64,000 bases of DNA from Cadophora sp. MPI-SDFR-AT-0126 (GCA_020747065.1 JAGMVK010000017.1:372001-436000); one strand, 5' to 3'. Positions 36,669 through 49,975 are shown, numbered from the stretch's first letter. Made by a program: numbers and translations. Notes: generated by a model not told the origin, from the sequence alone.

Positions 36669-37030
36669 GTTGGAAGCTGCTCGTTGCAATTGTGTCTTGG
36701 TTTATCCCTTTGGAAAGGACCTGTAGAGGAAGGAGGGGAGAGGACAGCGGTGATGCAAATGTGTTGAGAAGGTCGAGAACAGCAACGAGCAGAGTAGAGC
36801 AGAGCTGTCTGTGGGAGCTAGGTGAGTAGTTGCAGACGCGGGATGAGGTGGATTGGGGTCGAGTCTGCTAGGTTGATGTTGATGGTTGGTGTTGGTGTGT
36901 CGGTGGAGCTCAGTAGTGCGGGGTCAAGTCTGGAGAGATAACGGCGATCAACGAGGGGGAGGACGAGGTTATTATTTATAAATGAGGGGCGCCGCGGGCA
37001 CGCAATTGGAGTCGAGAGGATGTAGGGGGA
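36669..37030 (-). promoter_or_regulatory. GPH1 promoter with TATA box and STRE-like sites
   Basis: Reading on the minus strand, a TATAAATA lies at 36980-36973, about 305 bp before the start codon. The stress-response pentamer AGGGG/CCCCT occurs at 36734-36738, 36954-36958, 36985-36989 and 37024-37028. In yeast GPH1 is induced by stress through STREs, partly under Hog1. Regulation here is inferred. Confidence 0.45.
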
Positions 37031-37476
37031 AGTAAATAAACTCGTAAGGTAGGGAGGGAGGGAGAGAGGGATGTAGGTCGTATAACAAAGTTGATGAATT
37101 TATAGGATGGGGTGATTTGTGGAGGAACAATTGATAAGGATGTTGATGTGGATGTTGATATGAGCCGTCGTGTATGGAGGAGGGAAGAAGAATATCTCAA
37201 GAGAAGATGGATGTAAGTGAAGAAGAGTAAAGACGAGAACAGAGGAGCGGAGATTGGAGAAAGAGCTTCCTCCTGCGTGCTGTCCCTCTGCACTCGTATG
37301 ATTTTGGGCATGTATGGCACAGCGCAGTTACCTTTCCTTTCTCAAGCTTATCCACTTTCCTACAGTACAGTAATCGAACTGATAGCTGTCTGCTGCTGCT
37401 GCTGCTGTATCCAGGATGTTCACTCCAGTCCAGTCCAGTCCAGGATGAGGGAGGCTTCGCGCTTGCCGTGGTGGGG

Positions 37477-37512
37477 TGGATTGGTGGATTGGTGGATTGG
37501 TGGATTGGTGGT
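37477..37512. repeat. 8-bp minisatellite, about four copies
   Basis: The unit GGATTGGT is repeated in tandem about four times with almost no change. It lies far upstream of GPH1, outside any gene. Confidence 0.8.
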
Positions 37513-39150
37513 GGGCTGGTGGGGTTGATTGATACGCTTGACATGGTTGACTTGAACTGAGCTTCTGGCCGCTTTCAAGCCAGCCCAAGCCCAGTCCAGC
37601 CAGTGAACCGTTGCTTGCCCGCAAAGAGGCAGGAGCCGACGCAGAGGCCAGAGAGAGGTCAGGTCTTCTCTTCTCTTGACAGGGGATAAAGCTGCCACAG
37701 CGACACTGGAGAGCAAGAAAGGCAAGAGAGACAACCTGTCACAGTGGCCTGTTGTGATACCATAGCTCGTGCTGTGTTAGGTGTGTTTGGTGGCTTGCTT
37801 CTTGCTTTCTGGCTTACTTTCAGCCAAGCAATGGCATTTATCCCGATACCGTTATGTACCGTACTGTACCGTAAGTACATGAATTGCATGGGCATGAATG
37901 GCATCGGAAAGCTCAGATAACTGTCGGTGCGTGAGATGAGGTCATTGGTTGGTTCCATTGACAACTGCATACATACATACCCTGCTGGCCTTCAATTGGT
38001 ATGCAGAGAAAGATAGAATAAATTGATCGATTTCACCCACGAAAATGGAAGGCAAGGGATTGGAATATGGATGGCACAATTCCATCCATCACATCACATG
38101 CAGCAGAGAAGGCGGTGATAGTTAGTGCAAGTAGCTTGGCCTACATCTGAGTGGATACTCTCTCCACTCCACTCCACTCCACCAGGATCCTGAATAACCA
38201 GCCAGCAGCAGCAACGGCAAGATGACCTGAAATCCTGATTACTCCCCTCCCAAGCTTTCGTGGCGGGTTTGGAGGGGTCGCGAGGGGAAAAGGGAGGGTT
38301 GGCAGTGAACTGGCGGAGACGAGAAGACGGTGTAACGATGGAAGCCTTTTGTAGTCACTCCTGCACCTTAACGCCGCGCATATCCCTTCTACCTTTTCCT
38401 TTTTCTCGTGAAAGCCACAAATGATGTCAGACGTAAATACTTCCCCTATGTAACTTTCCACACTCCCCTCAGTCCTCCTACTACTTTCTCTACCATTCAG
38501 TTACCTTGAACTTCTTACAGTGCTACAAAGATACAATTACCTACCTACCTAGATACTCTTCATACCCGCCTGCCTGCCTTACCCTACCCCGGCCATTCCG
38601 TATCTTGGTCCACACGCCACAATCGAAAGATGTTAGTCTCACGAAAAGCCTCAAGGACGGAGCCGACCAGACATAACCAGACCGCGCTCTTCAACATCAA
38701 TTCAGTTCCGTAGCAAAGCATATATCCGCTACATTGCATTCGTCTGCCTCCTACGCCCAACTAGCAATCTTTTTCATAACAAATATACCAAGATACTTGG
38801 GCAGAGTTTTTGACCAGCGACACCACCTCTTTCCTCTTTCGCTCACCCGTTCCTTCCTTCCCTCCATTCCGTCCCCTCTTGCTCCTACAACTCCAGCCAG
38901 AGCTTCCATACAAAGATTCACCACGTCCATTGTCAAGCAAGAGACAGAAAAAACCAAATTAGGTATGCAGGTAATCAACTCTCTTTTCGAATAGCATATG
39001 AGTGAGCACATAAGTTAGATGTATGTGCGCCAATTGCAACTATATAGCTCCGTCCGCACGTAGAGACGAGCCTACCTTAGCCCATCCATTTGTTTGACCC
39101 AATCCTCCTCCAACATCTAGATAGGCCAGACCAGACGCATGCAGGCGATT

Positions 39151-39189
39151 CATCCATCCATCCATCCATCCATCCATCCATCCATCCAT
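39151..39189. repeat. CATC tetranucleotide microsatellite
   Basis: About ten tandem CATC units with one change (CATT) near the end, about 265 bp beyond the GNA-3 stop codon. It is likely polymorphic. Confidence 0.9.
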
Positions 39190-39453
39190 TCATCCGTCCA
39201 TCCACCCACTTGCCAAACCCATCCGCCTCCCAATACGGGAACGTGAAACAAAGTAAACATTCGACTCGATTCGATATCGTGGTGAGACAACCACTCCATT
39301 CCAGAACTCCCGTAAACTCCCCAACAAGAAGTAAAAAGCCAACGCCGGCGCCAATGACGTGTGGGCCTTATTTCCAGAAAACAGAGAATGACATAGTAGA
39401 TAGAAAGCTTGAAAGGGAAACGGGCATGATAATTCGTAAACTATGGACTCGGA

Positions 39454-40769
39454 TCAGAGGATCCCTGAGTCTTTAAGTGCGTTTTGCAGAATCGTTTCCT
39501 TCACCGCTGCAAAGACCAGCCGGATATTCGATGTATCCGTTGCTTGTGTGAGACTATGTTCGTTAGCTTCGGTCTCCCAGGAGGAGATGTGATATGTTGA
39601 CTCACTGAGGGTAGAGATTCAGATGTGCTCTGTTTACTTGGTTGAACCTCCAGAGCAGGTATTTTGATGCCCGGTTGATATCGTTCCCACCAGAGTAATC
39701 AGGGAAATAGTTGCTGAGTGGTGACCGCCCCAGCTTTTGTCGGAAGAGATCCACCTTATTAAGGAAGAGAATGATACTCGTCCGCATAAACCACCGTGAG
39801 TTGACTACCGAGTCGAAAAGGACTAGACTTTCCATCATACGGTTCTGTATCCTGTTAGTGTGGGAAATAAATCCTGTCAATGGAACATACTTGGTTGCTC
39901 TCCTCCAGGAGAACTTGATCGTACTCGCTCAGAGCCACGCAGAAAATGATCGATGTGACATTCTCAAAGCAATGAATCCACTTCTTTCTCTCACTCCGTT
40001 GACCCCCAACATCGAACATACTGCCCAATCGTTAGCTCATGTCACCAAACCACTTCTTCCCACTCACTGTATGCTCAAGGACCCCATTGTGAATCTGGTC
40101 TCGTATATACCCGTCGTCTTCGTTCTCGCTCGTAATACATCCGCCTCTATTGGTATGTATTCGGATGCCGATATTCTATTGGCCTCTTCAAAGAAACTGG
40201 GGTTTGTTAGGATTGCTTCGAACATGTATGCCGACAAGACCTACTATGGTGCCGAGTCCATCAAGTAGAATTCGCTTTGCCTCTCCATCAACGTCTTTAT
40301 ACTTGGGTCCTGCCATAACGATATGACTGCGACCCCAACCTGTGTACTGAGAGGTGTATGCGGATCCGAAACGACTTGGTATTCCATCAAGTAGTCGCTA
40401 TATTCGACATTCGCAGGAGTCGTAGGCTCAATTCCAAACTGCCGCATCGCCCCAATTAATGCCTTCGCGCAATCAATTAGATTCTTGTATATCGTCAGCC
40501 GATAGAGCGCCAATTCGTCCACTGTGTATCCATTTTGATGAATGATTTTCATCTGCTTGACAATCGTCGATTTACCGCTCTCTCCGGATCCTGATAAATA
40601 GCGTTAGTAAACAGCCACCTCCTTCGTTTCATGCGCAATGCATACCCAGGAGCAAAATTTTGCATTCTCGTCGGAGTCGTCTCGAGTCTTCCTCCAGCTT
40701 TTTGTCAATCATCTGACTCCTCTTCTTCTGCTCCGACTCATCGGCATTCGAGCTCATGCAAGCACCCAT
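39454..40769 (-). CDS. gna-3: group III G-protein alpha subunit (GNA-3 type)
   Basis: Six exons: 40769-40646, 40590-40245, 40196-40068, 40020-39891, 39844-39606 and 39553-39454, giving 355 aa. The N-terminus MGACMSS has the Gly2 myristoylation and Cys4 palmitoylation sites for membrane anchoring. The P-loop GSGESGKST is at 42-50, the switch I region RARTKTTG has catalytic Arg181, and the switch [14 protein letters not shown] has catalytic Gln207. NKVD and TQATDT complete the guanine pocket. The C-terminus ALKDSGIL and the Glu-rich N-terminal helix place it in the fungal group III, the Neurospora GNA-3 class, which couples nutrient-sensing receptors to adenylyl cyclase and cAMP. It lacks the C-terminal Cys of pertussis-toxin substrates. 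Confidence 0.96.
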
Positions 40770-43700
40770 TTTCCCGCTCCTCTGGCTGCCAGCGCAGCCC
40801 AGCTTTCGAAGTACGTATTATCGAGGGCGAATCCGCTCAAGAGCCTTGTCAATGCCAGGCTCGAAACGTAAATATGCTCGTCTCAATGTCGAGGGTAGCG
40901 AGGAAACAATGCCCGAGCCAGGTCCCGTCCGGATTGATCCTCGAAGCTTCGTTGAGATCAAGTTGAGAATGGCCATCCAGGGTTGAGGGATTTGATCAAT
41001 TCCCGGGGAAATCGTCGTGGCGCGCGCAATGATGGTTCCGAGTTAGTCGAGGGTAGCAGTCTGTTCGCTGGCTGCCCAGAAAATATTCCGTAGGCTGCCC
41101 GCAGTGTGTGATGCCGTCAAGCGGTTGATATCGAACGGCGGTTATCCGAGGCAGCAGGATCGCGAGGGTAATTGTCGAATGGTGTCCAGAAGCAGCCAGT
41201 AGATTTGCGCGACGCAACAAGACAGGCAATCAATGAGCCTGGTGTATATGGTGGCGATATAGATGGAATGGCGGGATCTGGCGTCGACGACGAGGTCGAG
41301 GATCGAGGGTCTCTCGAAAGGTGAGGTGAGGTGAGGCGAGGTTAGGATCGGTGGTCGAAGCTCTGGGGTAGGGAAGTTTTGGTGACGGGCTGCTGCGGAG
41401 ACAGACTAACTAGTATGGTTGGGTTGAATTGGTGTGCTCTGGTGATTGACTGAGGAGAGGAGAGGAGAGCAGAGGAGGCCAAAAGCGCGCCTGAACAAAT
41501 TGGGCAAGAGGCTGAGCCGTCCAGTCCACGTTGCCTTCTTGTTCGAGTTGTGAAGTGCTGCAATAACAATACTATTATGGCAGCATGGAATAGATAGTCG
41601 TGGTGTTTGGGGAGGAATGTATGGATTGGGATGATTCGGATTCGGGCGTTCGCAAACAGTTGAAAACAGTGGCCAAAGCCAGGCGAGGCCCAGGCTGTTG
41701 GAGGCAGAAACAGAGCGAGACACACTGTAAGGTCTGTCTCGCTCGAGTGGAGTCGACTCCAAGACAGTGGGTGGGTGCGTGGAGGCGGCCACACAAGCCA
41801 AACGAAGGCCCTCGCAGGAGTGATATGATAAATCGCAGGAGAGAGGGCGAAGACGATTGCAAGCAGTGATAGACAATAGATTATGCGGGCAATCTATGTA
41901 CTGTACAGTAATCTGCGTGTTGTCTTCTCTCGTCAGCAGTAGAGATGGTATTTTCAGCCGGCGCTTCGTAAACAGACGGACATGCGGTCAGGACGATAGT
42001 GTAGTCAGAAATAGTGCAATTGTGCGTACGAGTGCAAGCCAGCAAGGACGGTCGAATTGGTGCGTGTGGTGCGGTGCTTTGGGGTAGGCAAGGCAAGGTG
42101 GAGTAAGTCGAAATTGAAGCTGCACGACTGGATAAGGGTCCGCTTCAGGTATTGTACATACAGTACAGTACAGGCCGGATCAGATTAGAGCAGAGCGGAG
42201 CGGAGCAATTCGGCGGGAGCCACAAGACGGATGTTGAGATGAGACGAGACTGCTACATCGTCGGACCCGAAAGTGAACCGAAGTAAGATAAAAGCCAGTC
42301 CAGGCCAACGGTATTGTGAAATAGACTTTTGCTTTGCTATGAGGTTGCGTTGCCTTGTCCGTGAGATCCTGGCTGGGGCTGAGGACATCAAAGAGTTGAG
42401 GGCGTCTGTGCGCAGCAACTTGAGGGCCACCAACGAATCTGCATGCGGACGAGCTCGAAGCCTCGACGGCGATTGTGGGACTAGCCAGTGCTGGCACACC
42501 CAATTTGAGATCGAGCTGCAATTAAAATTCCTGGGATATGGGCGGTCGCCAATACGAAAGACATGGGATGAACGAGCTGGCCGTTGCTGAAGATCCAAAT
42601 AAAATAAATAAGGTAAAGATCCCCACTGTTCATCTAAGATCCTTCCCGTTTACAAAACACTCCACGACATCTTGCACTTTGGAGCTCTTGATACACTCTC
42701 GTAGTACACAGACCAAGCAACTTAGAACAAGCTGGATGTGCGCAGTTAAAGATAGTCTGTCAGCAACTCACTTCGTCTAATGACAGTAACACAGAAACCA
42801 CCATCGGAGGTAAGGAGGTCTGACAGACCCTCTCACAGATTGTGGCAGCACATGAGGCGCAGGTGGCAGAGAGGGACTTTTGAAAATTAAGCCGGCGATA
42901 CAAATCTGATAGGAGGATATTCTGAATTTGGCCGGCCTCAATCTACCTCCAGCTCCCGCCGTAATGATGCCAATGGCTAGGCAACCCCCAAAACATTCAA
43001 GCCCTGTGTTTCGAGATAGGGAAACGCATAGTAGTGCCACGCAGGGAAGCAGAAGAGGGATATATCAAAAGTATATTTACCCATCTGCCCCCGAGCCAAG
43101 CCATCGTTGTATGCGCCAATGCGTAGTCAGAAATGGGAATTCAGGAACAGGACTCCAGCTGAAAGACCATAGCTCGAATTAGAATCAGAAACACCTCTTC
43201 TCCCCCAATCCTTGAAACAATCAAATCAGCAGAATTGCACAAGGCAGATTCCGTTTCCATCAACCTGACCTGACATCCCCGACCCTAGGGCACCGACGAG
43301 GAGAATGCATCCGATCGTCCGTATGTGGTTAGGCTTCCGGAGGGAGCTTGCTGCACGTGCAATTCCAGGATTCCAGGTCCCTCGTTTTGAAGATCGTGGC
43401 ATCGTGGCACACAAGGGTTCCCTTGGCACGCTGCATCTCATTTCTCGAATGCCTGTCATGTCTGGCCCGTACCAAATTTCTATTCTTACCATCCAGGCGG
43501 GTCAACAAATAATTGGCTGTTTACAGTTCATTATTGAAACACCCATATCCGAATATCAGAACGTGGCATCAGTTCAACTTCTCTGGTGCTGGCTTCCGGG
43601 AATTACCCATGAAGTACACTTACTTCATCAAAGACTTTCCCCTCGTCTCTCGACATCTTTGTTCGCACATCTCGAAACTTCCGGGTAAAGTAACACCAAG

Positions 43701-45335
43701 CCACATCAGCACATCCTCGAATCAACAAACCTCTCTAGGAAACACAAGCTGCCGCCTCATCAGCGGATTTCCACTACCGACGACGATCCAGCCCATCACA
43801 TTGCCTGCCTGCCATGCCAGGAAAAGGGGTCCTCGCTCCCTCCCCATCTCCAATCATCGAATCCTACCCTACCCTTGTCAACCACGCGGCTACGGCTCGG
43901 CTGGTCGGAACCACCCCCGGAAAAAGAAACATACTAAGTAAACATACGCCTAAACTATCAAAATTCCCCAGAAGAAAATCTGTCCGAGTCAAATCTTCAA
44001 CAAGTACCGAAACGTGCAGAAAGAAATAGTCTCTATCACATTCCTGCTGCAGAAAGATGTATGCAGGGAGAAGATCTTCTCCGCCATTTCATGACCCTGA
44101 CCTTAAGCACAAAATTCATCAGTGGCGCCGCTTCCTTTCTTCAAACTCCTCGAACCCCCCGCCCCCTCTCCAAAACGAGACAATGAGAAACAGAGAGACG
44201 CGGAGACGATAAAGAGAAGCAATAATGTGAAGACATAAGCCCAGGTCACCAGCATATCAAACACCCACTTACCACCTCACTCCACACTTCTCCCCCTATC
44301 AACCACCAAATATCAGATATCAGATTTCAGATTTCAAAAAGCAAGCAACTCAAGACCCTGAATAATCAGGCTGGTCCATGCACACCCACAACTCCAACCC
44401 AAGCCGCCAAAGGAAGGGACCGAAAGCTGGGTTCGCAACGAGGTCCGATCGCTCTCGCCATCCCTCGCCTCGCTCACACGAGAGTTCGAGACTTCAGTCC
44501 CTTAACTCCCTAACACCACGTTGTTGTATTCGGTAACTGTTGTATTGCGACTCTCAAGGCAGGGCGAGCTCAGACACGACGTTCATCAAAATCGTGTTCT
44601 TCCATGTTTACCTTGGAAATCTCCACGTCGCAAAAATCAGACTTACTCTTACACTTCTTACTTATGCATATACTTCGTTCATCAAGGTAAATAGAGGACT
44701 TGTAATATTTATGAATCTCGCATTTTCAAGATCCCGGGTTCAGGAGCTGCGTTTACAGCTGCAATTCCCATCCCACAAAAACTAGACGAAGACGACGACG
44801 GTGACGGAATTGGGAATGGGGCACCACCCGGACCAGTGCCAAGGTATCTATCGTAACAGTCAAAAAAGAGTAATTTGTTGCACAACTCCTGCTTTCCCTC
44901 TCTCCATGTCTGTAGTCTGTCGTGTCCGTCAACTACCACTTTCGCTGTCCCAAGAGCAAATGCTTATTTCGTTCGTTCGTTCGCGTGCCGTTAATCATTA
45001 GAGAGAGAGAGAAATGAGTTTATCCCCAGGTTTCTTTCATTTCGTCCCTACACGCCCGTCCGCCAATCATCCATTCATCCTTCGCTGTGACGGACAAGAA
45101 AAGGAACAGGGGGAGGTAGCCTTGCTCAAGATCTTGATATGCACTTGAAAAGAATAGCAACCGCCCATATGCAAATCGCAGAAAAGAGACCAATTTGTGG
45201 GACATCCCTTCCTTTGGCGGATATTCCTCAGCTCCCAGAGTTAACTCCTCAGTCCTGATGTTGCCTTGATTATTACCCGGCAACATTGTCTAATGAACCA
45301 GTACCAGCGATGTGGAAAACAAAAAGGGAAACGTA
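40770..45335. other. 4.6-kb gene-poor region upstream of gna-3
   Basis: I found no domain-bearing gene on either strand. Open frames up to about 155 codons occur at 41.3-41.9 and 43.3-43.9 kb, but they lack protein-like motifs and overlap frames on the other strand. A GGTGA-type tandem run is at about 41320-41340. The region holds the gna-3 promoter and probably a long leader, and the 3' end of cullin-1 at its right edge. Confidence 0.4.
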
Positions 45336-47878
45336 TCATGCGAGGTAGCCCAACTCGTCATCGTCGAGACGCTCCAGGTACTCTTTCTCTAGCAAGATGT
45401 CGATACACTTCTTGATATCTGGGATCTTGGGGATGAAGCGGGTCTTAATCTGGTTGATGCACTCGCTGACAAGCTGGGTATGCTTCATCTTCTTGCGGGC
45501 CTTCATGATACGCACAATAGCAGACTGTCGAAAGTTAGTGAGTGCGAATACCTAAGAATGTTATCATTACTCACCTGCATGAGTAGCTTTCTATCCTCCT
45601 CAATGGTCTTGTGGGTCTCATCAACTTCTTGTTTCTGCTCGGACTTGACTGCAATATTCAAGTTGACACGGATCTTCTTGCTCTTGAAGTCGTAGTTGAG
45701 AGCGAATGTCTTCCCTGGGCCTGGCTTGTCTCCGTCAGGTGACATTGTGAGAACCTTGGCCTTCAAGAAGATCGCTAACGAAGGATCGAGGACTTCGGAT
45801 TGCAGTTGGGTAGCCTTAACGATATCATCGTAGCTGTTCTTGTCGCTGTCATTGAAGAGGAGCAAGATAGCCATTTGATAGGTAGAAACCTGGAAGGTGT
45901 ACGGGGTCTTCATGTTCTTGGGGTAGTTAACCTTTACTTCTCCCTTGCACAATTGCCAGAGCCAGGTGAGCTTCCGGCCGTTGTGCTTTTGGCTGTAGAA
46001 AGTCTGGAAGCGCTCATAGGCCTTGGATATCTCTGCAGGTGGCGAAAAATCGGTGTTCGGGGGATTTAATGGCCAGAAACCAGTACCTAAGATCGAATAT
46101 GTGGCATCGACTGGCTTGGCATCTCCGGGCTCTTGCAGCTTTCCTTCAAACTCCTTGAAACCAGTGTTCAAATCCTTGGAGATCTGGATATCCTGGAACA
46201 TGCGTTGGAGCTTGTTGGTGTATTCGTAACCACACGCCTCCTTTAACTTGCTGATCATGCTAGTCTCGGCATCGTCAGATGACGAGCTGGTATGAACAAG
46301 ACGACGGGCCAACATTCTGGAGTAGAATTTCTGGAAGACGTCCTTGTCCTCGATATACTTGAAAACAGTCATGATCTGCGTCAAAGAGTTCTCAAGGTCG
46401 CTCTCTTCAGCTCCACTGGCACTCTTCTTCAAAAGTGCATCAGCATACTTAGCAAGCAATTCCGGCGACTTATTCGAACCAGACTTGCAAACCTGGTTAC
46501 GGTTGACAAATTCTCTGCAAGCATTGTCGAGGGACCTCGTGAACTCGGGCTCGTCCTTGAAAGCTTGCTTGACAAGTCCCTGGTATTGCGTGTGGATTTC
46601 AAGGAGAGCGTCGACATAAACCTTTGGCTCCAATTTGTCCGCATCGACAGAAACCTTGGCAACCGCGGCAAGTCCAGCCTTCCGGACATGAGCCTCAAAC
46701 TTAGCACGAAGGGGGTCAAGACCGTCGGGGATTCTGTTCAGCAGGTTGTACATGCGTTGCATATCATCGTAGCGGTCGTTGTCCAAGAGTATCTGGAACT
46801 CGTCTCGTAGGATAGCTGAGTGATCGGCGATAAGAGCGGTATTGCAGCACTTCTTCAGTGGCAGGATGATGTCTTGGTGCAAGTACATATTGACGCGCTC
46901 CTCCTCCTCGTCCAAACGGATCTCGGCCTTCTTCATATACTCCACGATGCTATTCTCGGCCACGAATTGCTTCGATTCAGCTTGGTAGAAAACTTTTGTC
47001 GCTTCTAAGAATGGTTTCTCAAAGTTGAATCTGTAGACGTCCAGGGTGGATTTAGTAGGGTCGGCTTCGTCCAGACCAAGGGAAACAAACGAGTCCACGA
47101 TACTCTTGATCTGGCTGTGCTCGATCGTCTCGCCGTGACGCTGTCTCTCGACCATCTTCAAGACAGCCTCCATGACCTTTTCATGAACCTTCTGGAATAA
47201 CGTAACCCGCCATTGTACGAGATGGAGTGTGTATACATCGTAAATATTCTTCTTGCCCTCGTCCATTTCCCGCTTCACCCAATGTCTGTTAAGGTATCGG
47301 AACAGATGGTTGATATATTTGGCGGCGGTAGTGTATCGGTCCCATTCACGAATGTAAAAGGAGAGGAGAGCCTCATCAGTATGGGTTTTCGACTTCTCAA
47401 CCAGATCCTCGAGGTATCCCGTAAGGTAGGTGATCAGGTTGTTATACAAATCTTCTCCAAGAAGGTGGGCTGTATCCTGTTAGCTCAGATCGAAATGATG
47501 GAGAAAAACAGGTTGCCAACGAAAGCGATCCCCATACTGACCTCCCCGGTGTGCCCCTCCGATGAGGCCTTGGTTCGTGTTGCTTACAGCCTTTTGTGAT
47601 GTGCAGAAGTTGTGGACGGCGCTGAGCAATGTTAGCGTATTTCTAATCGTAGAGCCAGCATGACTTACGTATAAACTCCCATGTATGTTTGCATATCCAT
47701 ACCATCCTGTAAGTTGCTCATAATCTTTGAGACTCCGGCTTCAAGGTATCTCCATCTGCAATTTGTTAGTTCTCACCTTGCAGTCACCATTGGGGGCGAC
47801 CTACGTTGCTGCCAGATCCTCTCTATTCGGAACCGGGGGCATAGTGGCCGCACTGGGCGTGCGAGCTACGATCGACAT
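45336..47878 (-). CDS. CUL1: cullin-1 (Cdc53), SCF ubiquitin ligase scaffold
   Basis: Five exons: 47878-47805, 47755-47669, 47621-47542, 47469-45575 and 45524-45336, giving 774 aa. The N-terminal repeats ([19 protein letters not shown], then [20 protein letters not shown]) bind Skp1/F-box adaptors. The cullin-homology part has [28 protein letters not shown] sequence in the middle and [31 protein letters not shown], which recruits the RING protein Rbx1. The last exon starts [15 protein letters not shown], whose Lys720 is the conserved neddylation site, and ends in the winged-helix signature [18 protein letters not shown]. The complex marks cell-cycle and signalling proteins for degradation. 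A GCAG tandem repeat lies upstream of the start. Confidence 0.97.
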
Positions 47879-49028
47879 CTTGACACGCTGTAGGTTGTTG
47901 TAGTATGTAGCGATGTGTCGAGGAGTCGAGGTGGTGGTTGTATTCCTTTCGGCGCGATGGAGTGTGGGGTTGTAGAGGGGTGAGTTTTCGTGAACAAGCC
48001 GACGAGATTTTCAGGCACTGCACCGATATCTGTCACCGCGAATACACGTATTCACGTTAGGCAAAAGTGAACAGTAAACTACGCGCCCTCGAGGCTGCAC
48101 GCTCAAAGATCGCAACAATCGGGCAGGCAGGCAGGCAGGCAGGCAAGCAGGCGAGCACACTTCGAATGCTGTGGAAGGAACTAGGACTCTGCTGGCACGA
48201 TAGAGAGTGCAAAATGAACAGAGACCGAGTAAAACGAAAGTGAGAGCGTGTGCAGGAATAATTCCTGCGAGATTGTTCTGGGAGACGAGGGAGGGGGGAA
48301 ATTTCGAGTTGCTCGAAGTATGATGGGGAATCACGAATATGATGACCTGGGCAGCTTGAGGCGGCAGCTAGCACCAGGCAGCCCGGTGTCCTCAGGCACG
48401 CCAACCCATTCAATTCTAGCGCCACTACGGGAGTCATTAGCCATGCTATGACCACCGTGACTTGTCAACGAACGCACGTCTACTTTCGGAGATAATTCTA
48501 TCTGCTCAGAAGAGATATAAATGTATTTTTTGTTCACTAATGATTTCACCTTAAGGTCAATCAATAACCTTGCTTGACGCATGCATGTTATTTTTAGATT
48601 TTCTGGACGTTCCAACCGTTTCTGGCGTCCTGACGCTCTGAACTCCTCCTGGACCCCTTGAACCTAAACGATCTGTTTTGTTCCGGTCATAGTCTCTCAT
48701 AGTAGACAGGCTCTTTGTTTCAGCTCAGCTTGGGAGTGTTAATGGCGAAGTTTCAAGCATGATCACCTCGTAGTCTTCCCCTTGTTTGGGAAGCAGACAA
48801 AGAGCTGAAACGCATAGAGAAGCTTATTCACATACAAGCTGTCCAAGCTTGGCTAGATTGAGTTCAAGGCGTCTCAATTTTCTAACTTTGCTATGCTGTC
48901 CTAATTCACGACGAATATAAGCGAAGATGCTCCCGCCGACTTCAAATGAACTTTCTCTTCATAAAAAAAAAAGAGGTTCATCTCATGAAGGTTCCCCATG
49001 TTCCCACACAGCTCACTACTCTGCGAGT
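47879..49028. promoter_or_regulatory. divergent intergenic region between CUL1 and the cupin gene
   Basis: About 1.15 kb lies between two divergent starts. It contains a GCAG tandem repeat at 48122-48150. No gene is supported. Confidence 0.45.
48122..48150. repeat. GCAG tetranucleotide repeat upstream of CUL1
   Basis: About six to seven tandem GCAG units with one change to AGCA near the end, roughly 250 bp upstream of the CUL1 start and so probably inside its promoter or leader. Confidence 0.85.
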
Positions 49029-49782
49029 ATGAGATCTTCGATGGCGCGGCTTGATCTTACACCCATCGTTCATCTTCAGGTCTCCAAACATCAGATCCCT
49101 CGCCACAATCTCATTCCAAATACTTCGATTCAGAACAAGCCTCTCTTCATCTACCACTCATGCTTTCCTGTCACAGCATCCGCGGCTACTATTGAGGAAC
49201 ATCTCAAACAAGTGGGGGTCGTCATCCCGCAATGGAGGTATACCTTGTAGTAGGTTTCCCCTTGTGACTTTCCCAAGCCTTATATCAACCCTTCTGCAGG
49301 TGTCATTTCAAATACACCTTTCCCACGCTCTTCAACCATGCTCTTGGTGCAATTGGTCGCACTAACGCCCAGGCTTCTGCAGTGATATAACCCATTTCCA
49401 CACCACAACCCACGAGGTATTATGTGTCTGTTCTGGTCGAGCCAAACTGTGTAAGTACTTTGAATCCTGCTACAAGAGGTCAGAAGCGGTATTGAAAAGT
49501 CCTAACTGAGTCGAAGGTTTTGGCCATGAAGCTAATCCGGAAAAGTTGGAAGTCATAGTGGAGAAGGGAGATGTGGTCATTATCCCCGCTGGCGTGGGAC
49601 ACCGACTTCTGGACGACTTTCGGAGCGGGTTTGAGCTGGTAGGAAGCTATCCCAGGGGAATGCACTGTGATATGTGCTGTGGGAAGAATGGCGAATCGGC
49701 TAAGGTCAATGGCATAGCTGGCTTGCCATGGTTCGAAAAAGATCCTGTGTATGGAGATGGAGGGCCTCTGCTGAAAGTCTAA
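49029..49782 (+). CDS. YjlB-like cupin-domain protein
   Basis: Three exons: 49029-49249, 49383-49450 and 49517-49782, giving 184 aa. The first intron uses donor GTAGGT, branch CACTAACG and acceptor CTGCAG and creates YDITHFHTTTHEV, the metal-binding cupin motif 1 with HxH and Glu. The second creates AKLCFGHEANPEK. Cupin motif 2 is GDVVIIPAGVGHRLLDDF, with the last His. The C-terminal part (GIAGLPWFEKDPVYGDGGPLL) is typical of the bacterial YjlB family and its many fungal homologs. No enzyme activity is established for the family. A second in-frame ATG at 49041 is an equally good start. It is divergent from CUL1. Confidence 0.88.
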
Positions 49783-49975
49783 GAATAGAAATTGCCATGT
49801 CACCTTTGTGATGTGTGCTGCGAAAGACCTTGCTGATTTTGAAGAACAATAATTATGTGGATATATTGCCCGAGCACTTTTGTTTGTACATCATAACCGC
49901 GTGCTCTGGTAGAATGCGCCCAACTCCATGCTTGTTGTTGCCGACGCCTGCACAAAGAAGATTTCCGATTCCCGA

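Larger units (their letters stand above)
37031..39453. other. gene-poor stretch between GPH1 promoter and GNA-3 3' end
   Basis: No gene is visible in about 2.4 kb. Simple repeats are abundant: CTG x6 at 37390-37407, an 8-bp TGGATTGG-type minisatellite at about 37477-37512 and CATC at 39151-39189. The rest looks like promoter and 3' UTR sequence. Confidence 0.45.

Noticed and set aside
41342..41876. Overlapping 150-codon minus-strand frames upstream of gna-3
   Set aside because: Several frames are open at once because of biased composition; none shows a motif or splice partners.
43305..43941. Two overlapping plus-strand frames of 127 and 142 codons
   Set aside because: They read the same DNA in different frames, lack protein motifs and have no supporting splice sites.
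48122..48150. Regular GCAG repeats, considered as a CRISPR-like array
   Set aside because: A 4-bp unit without spacers is a microsatellite; the genome is eukaryotic.
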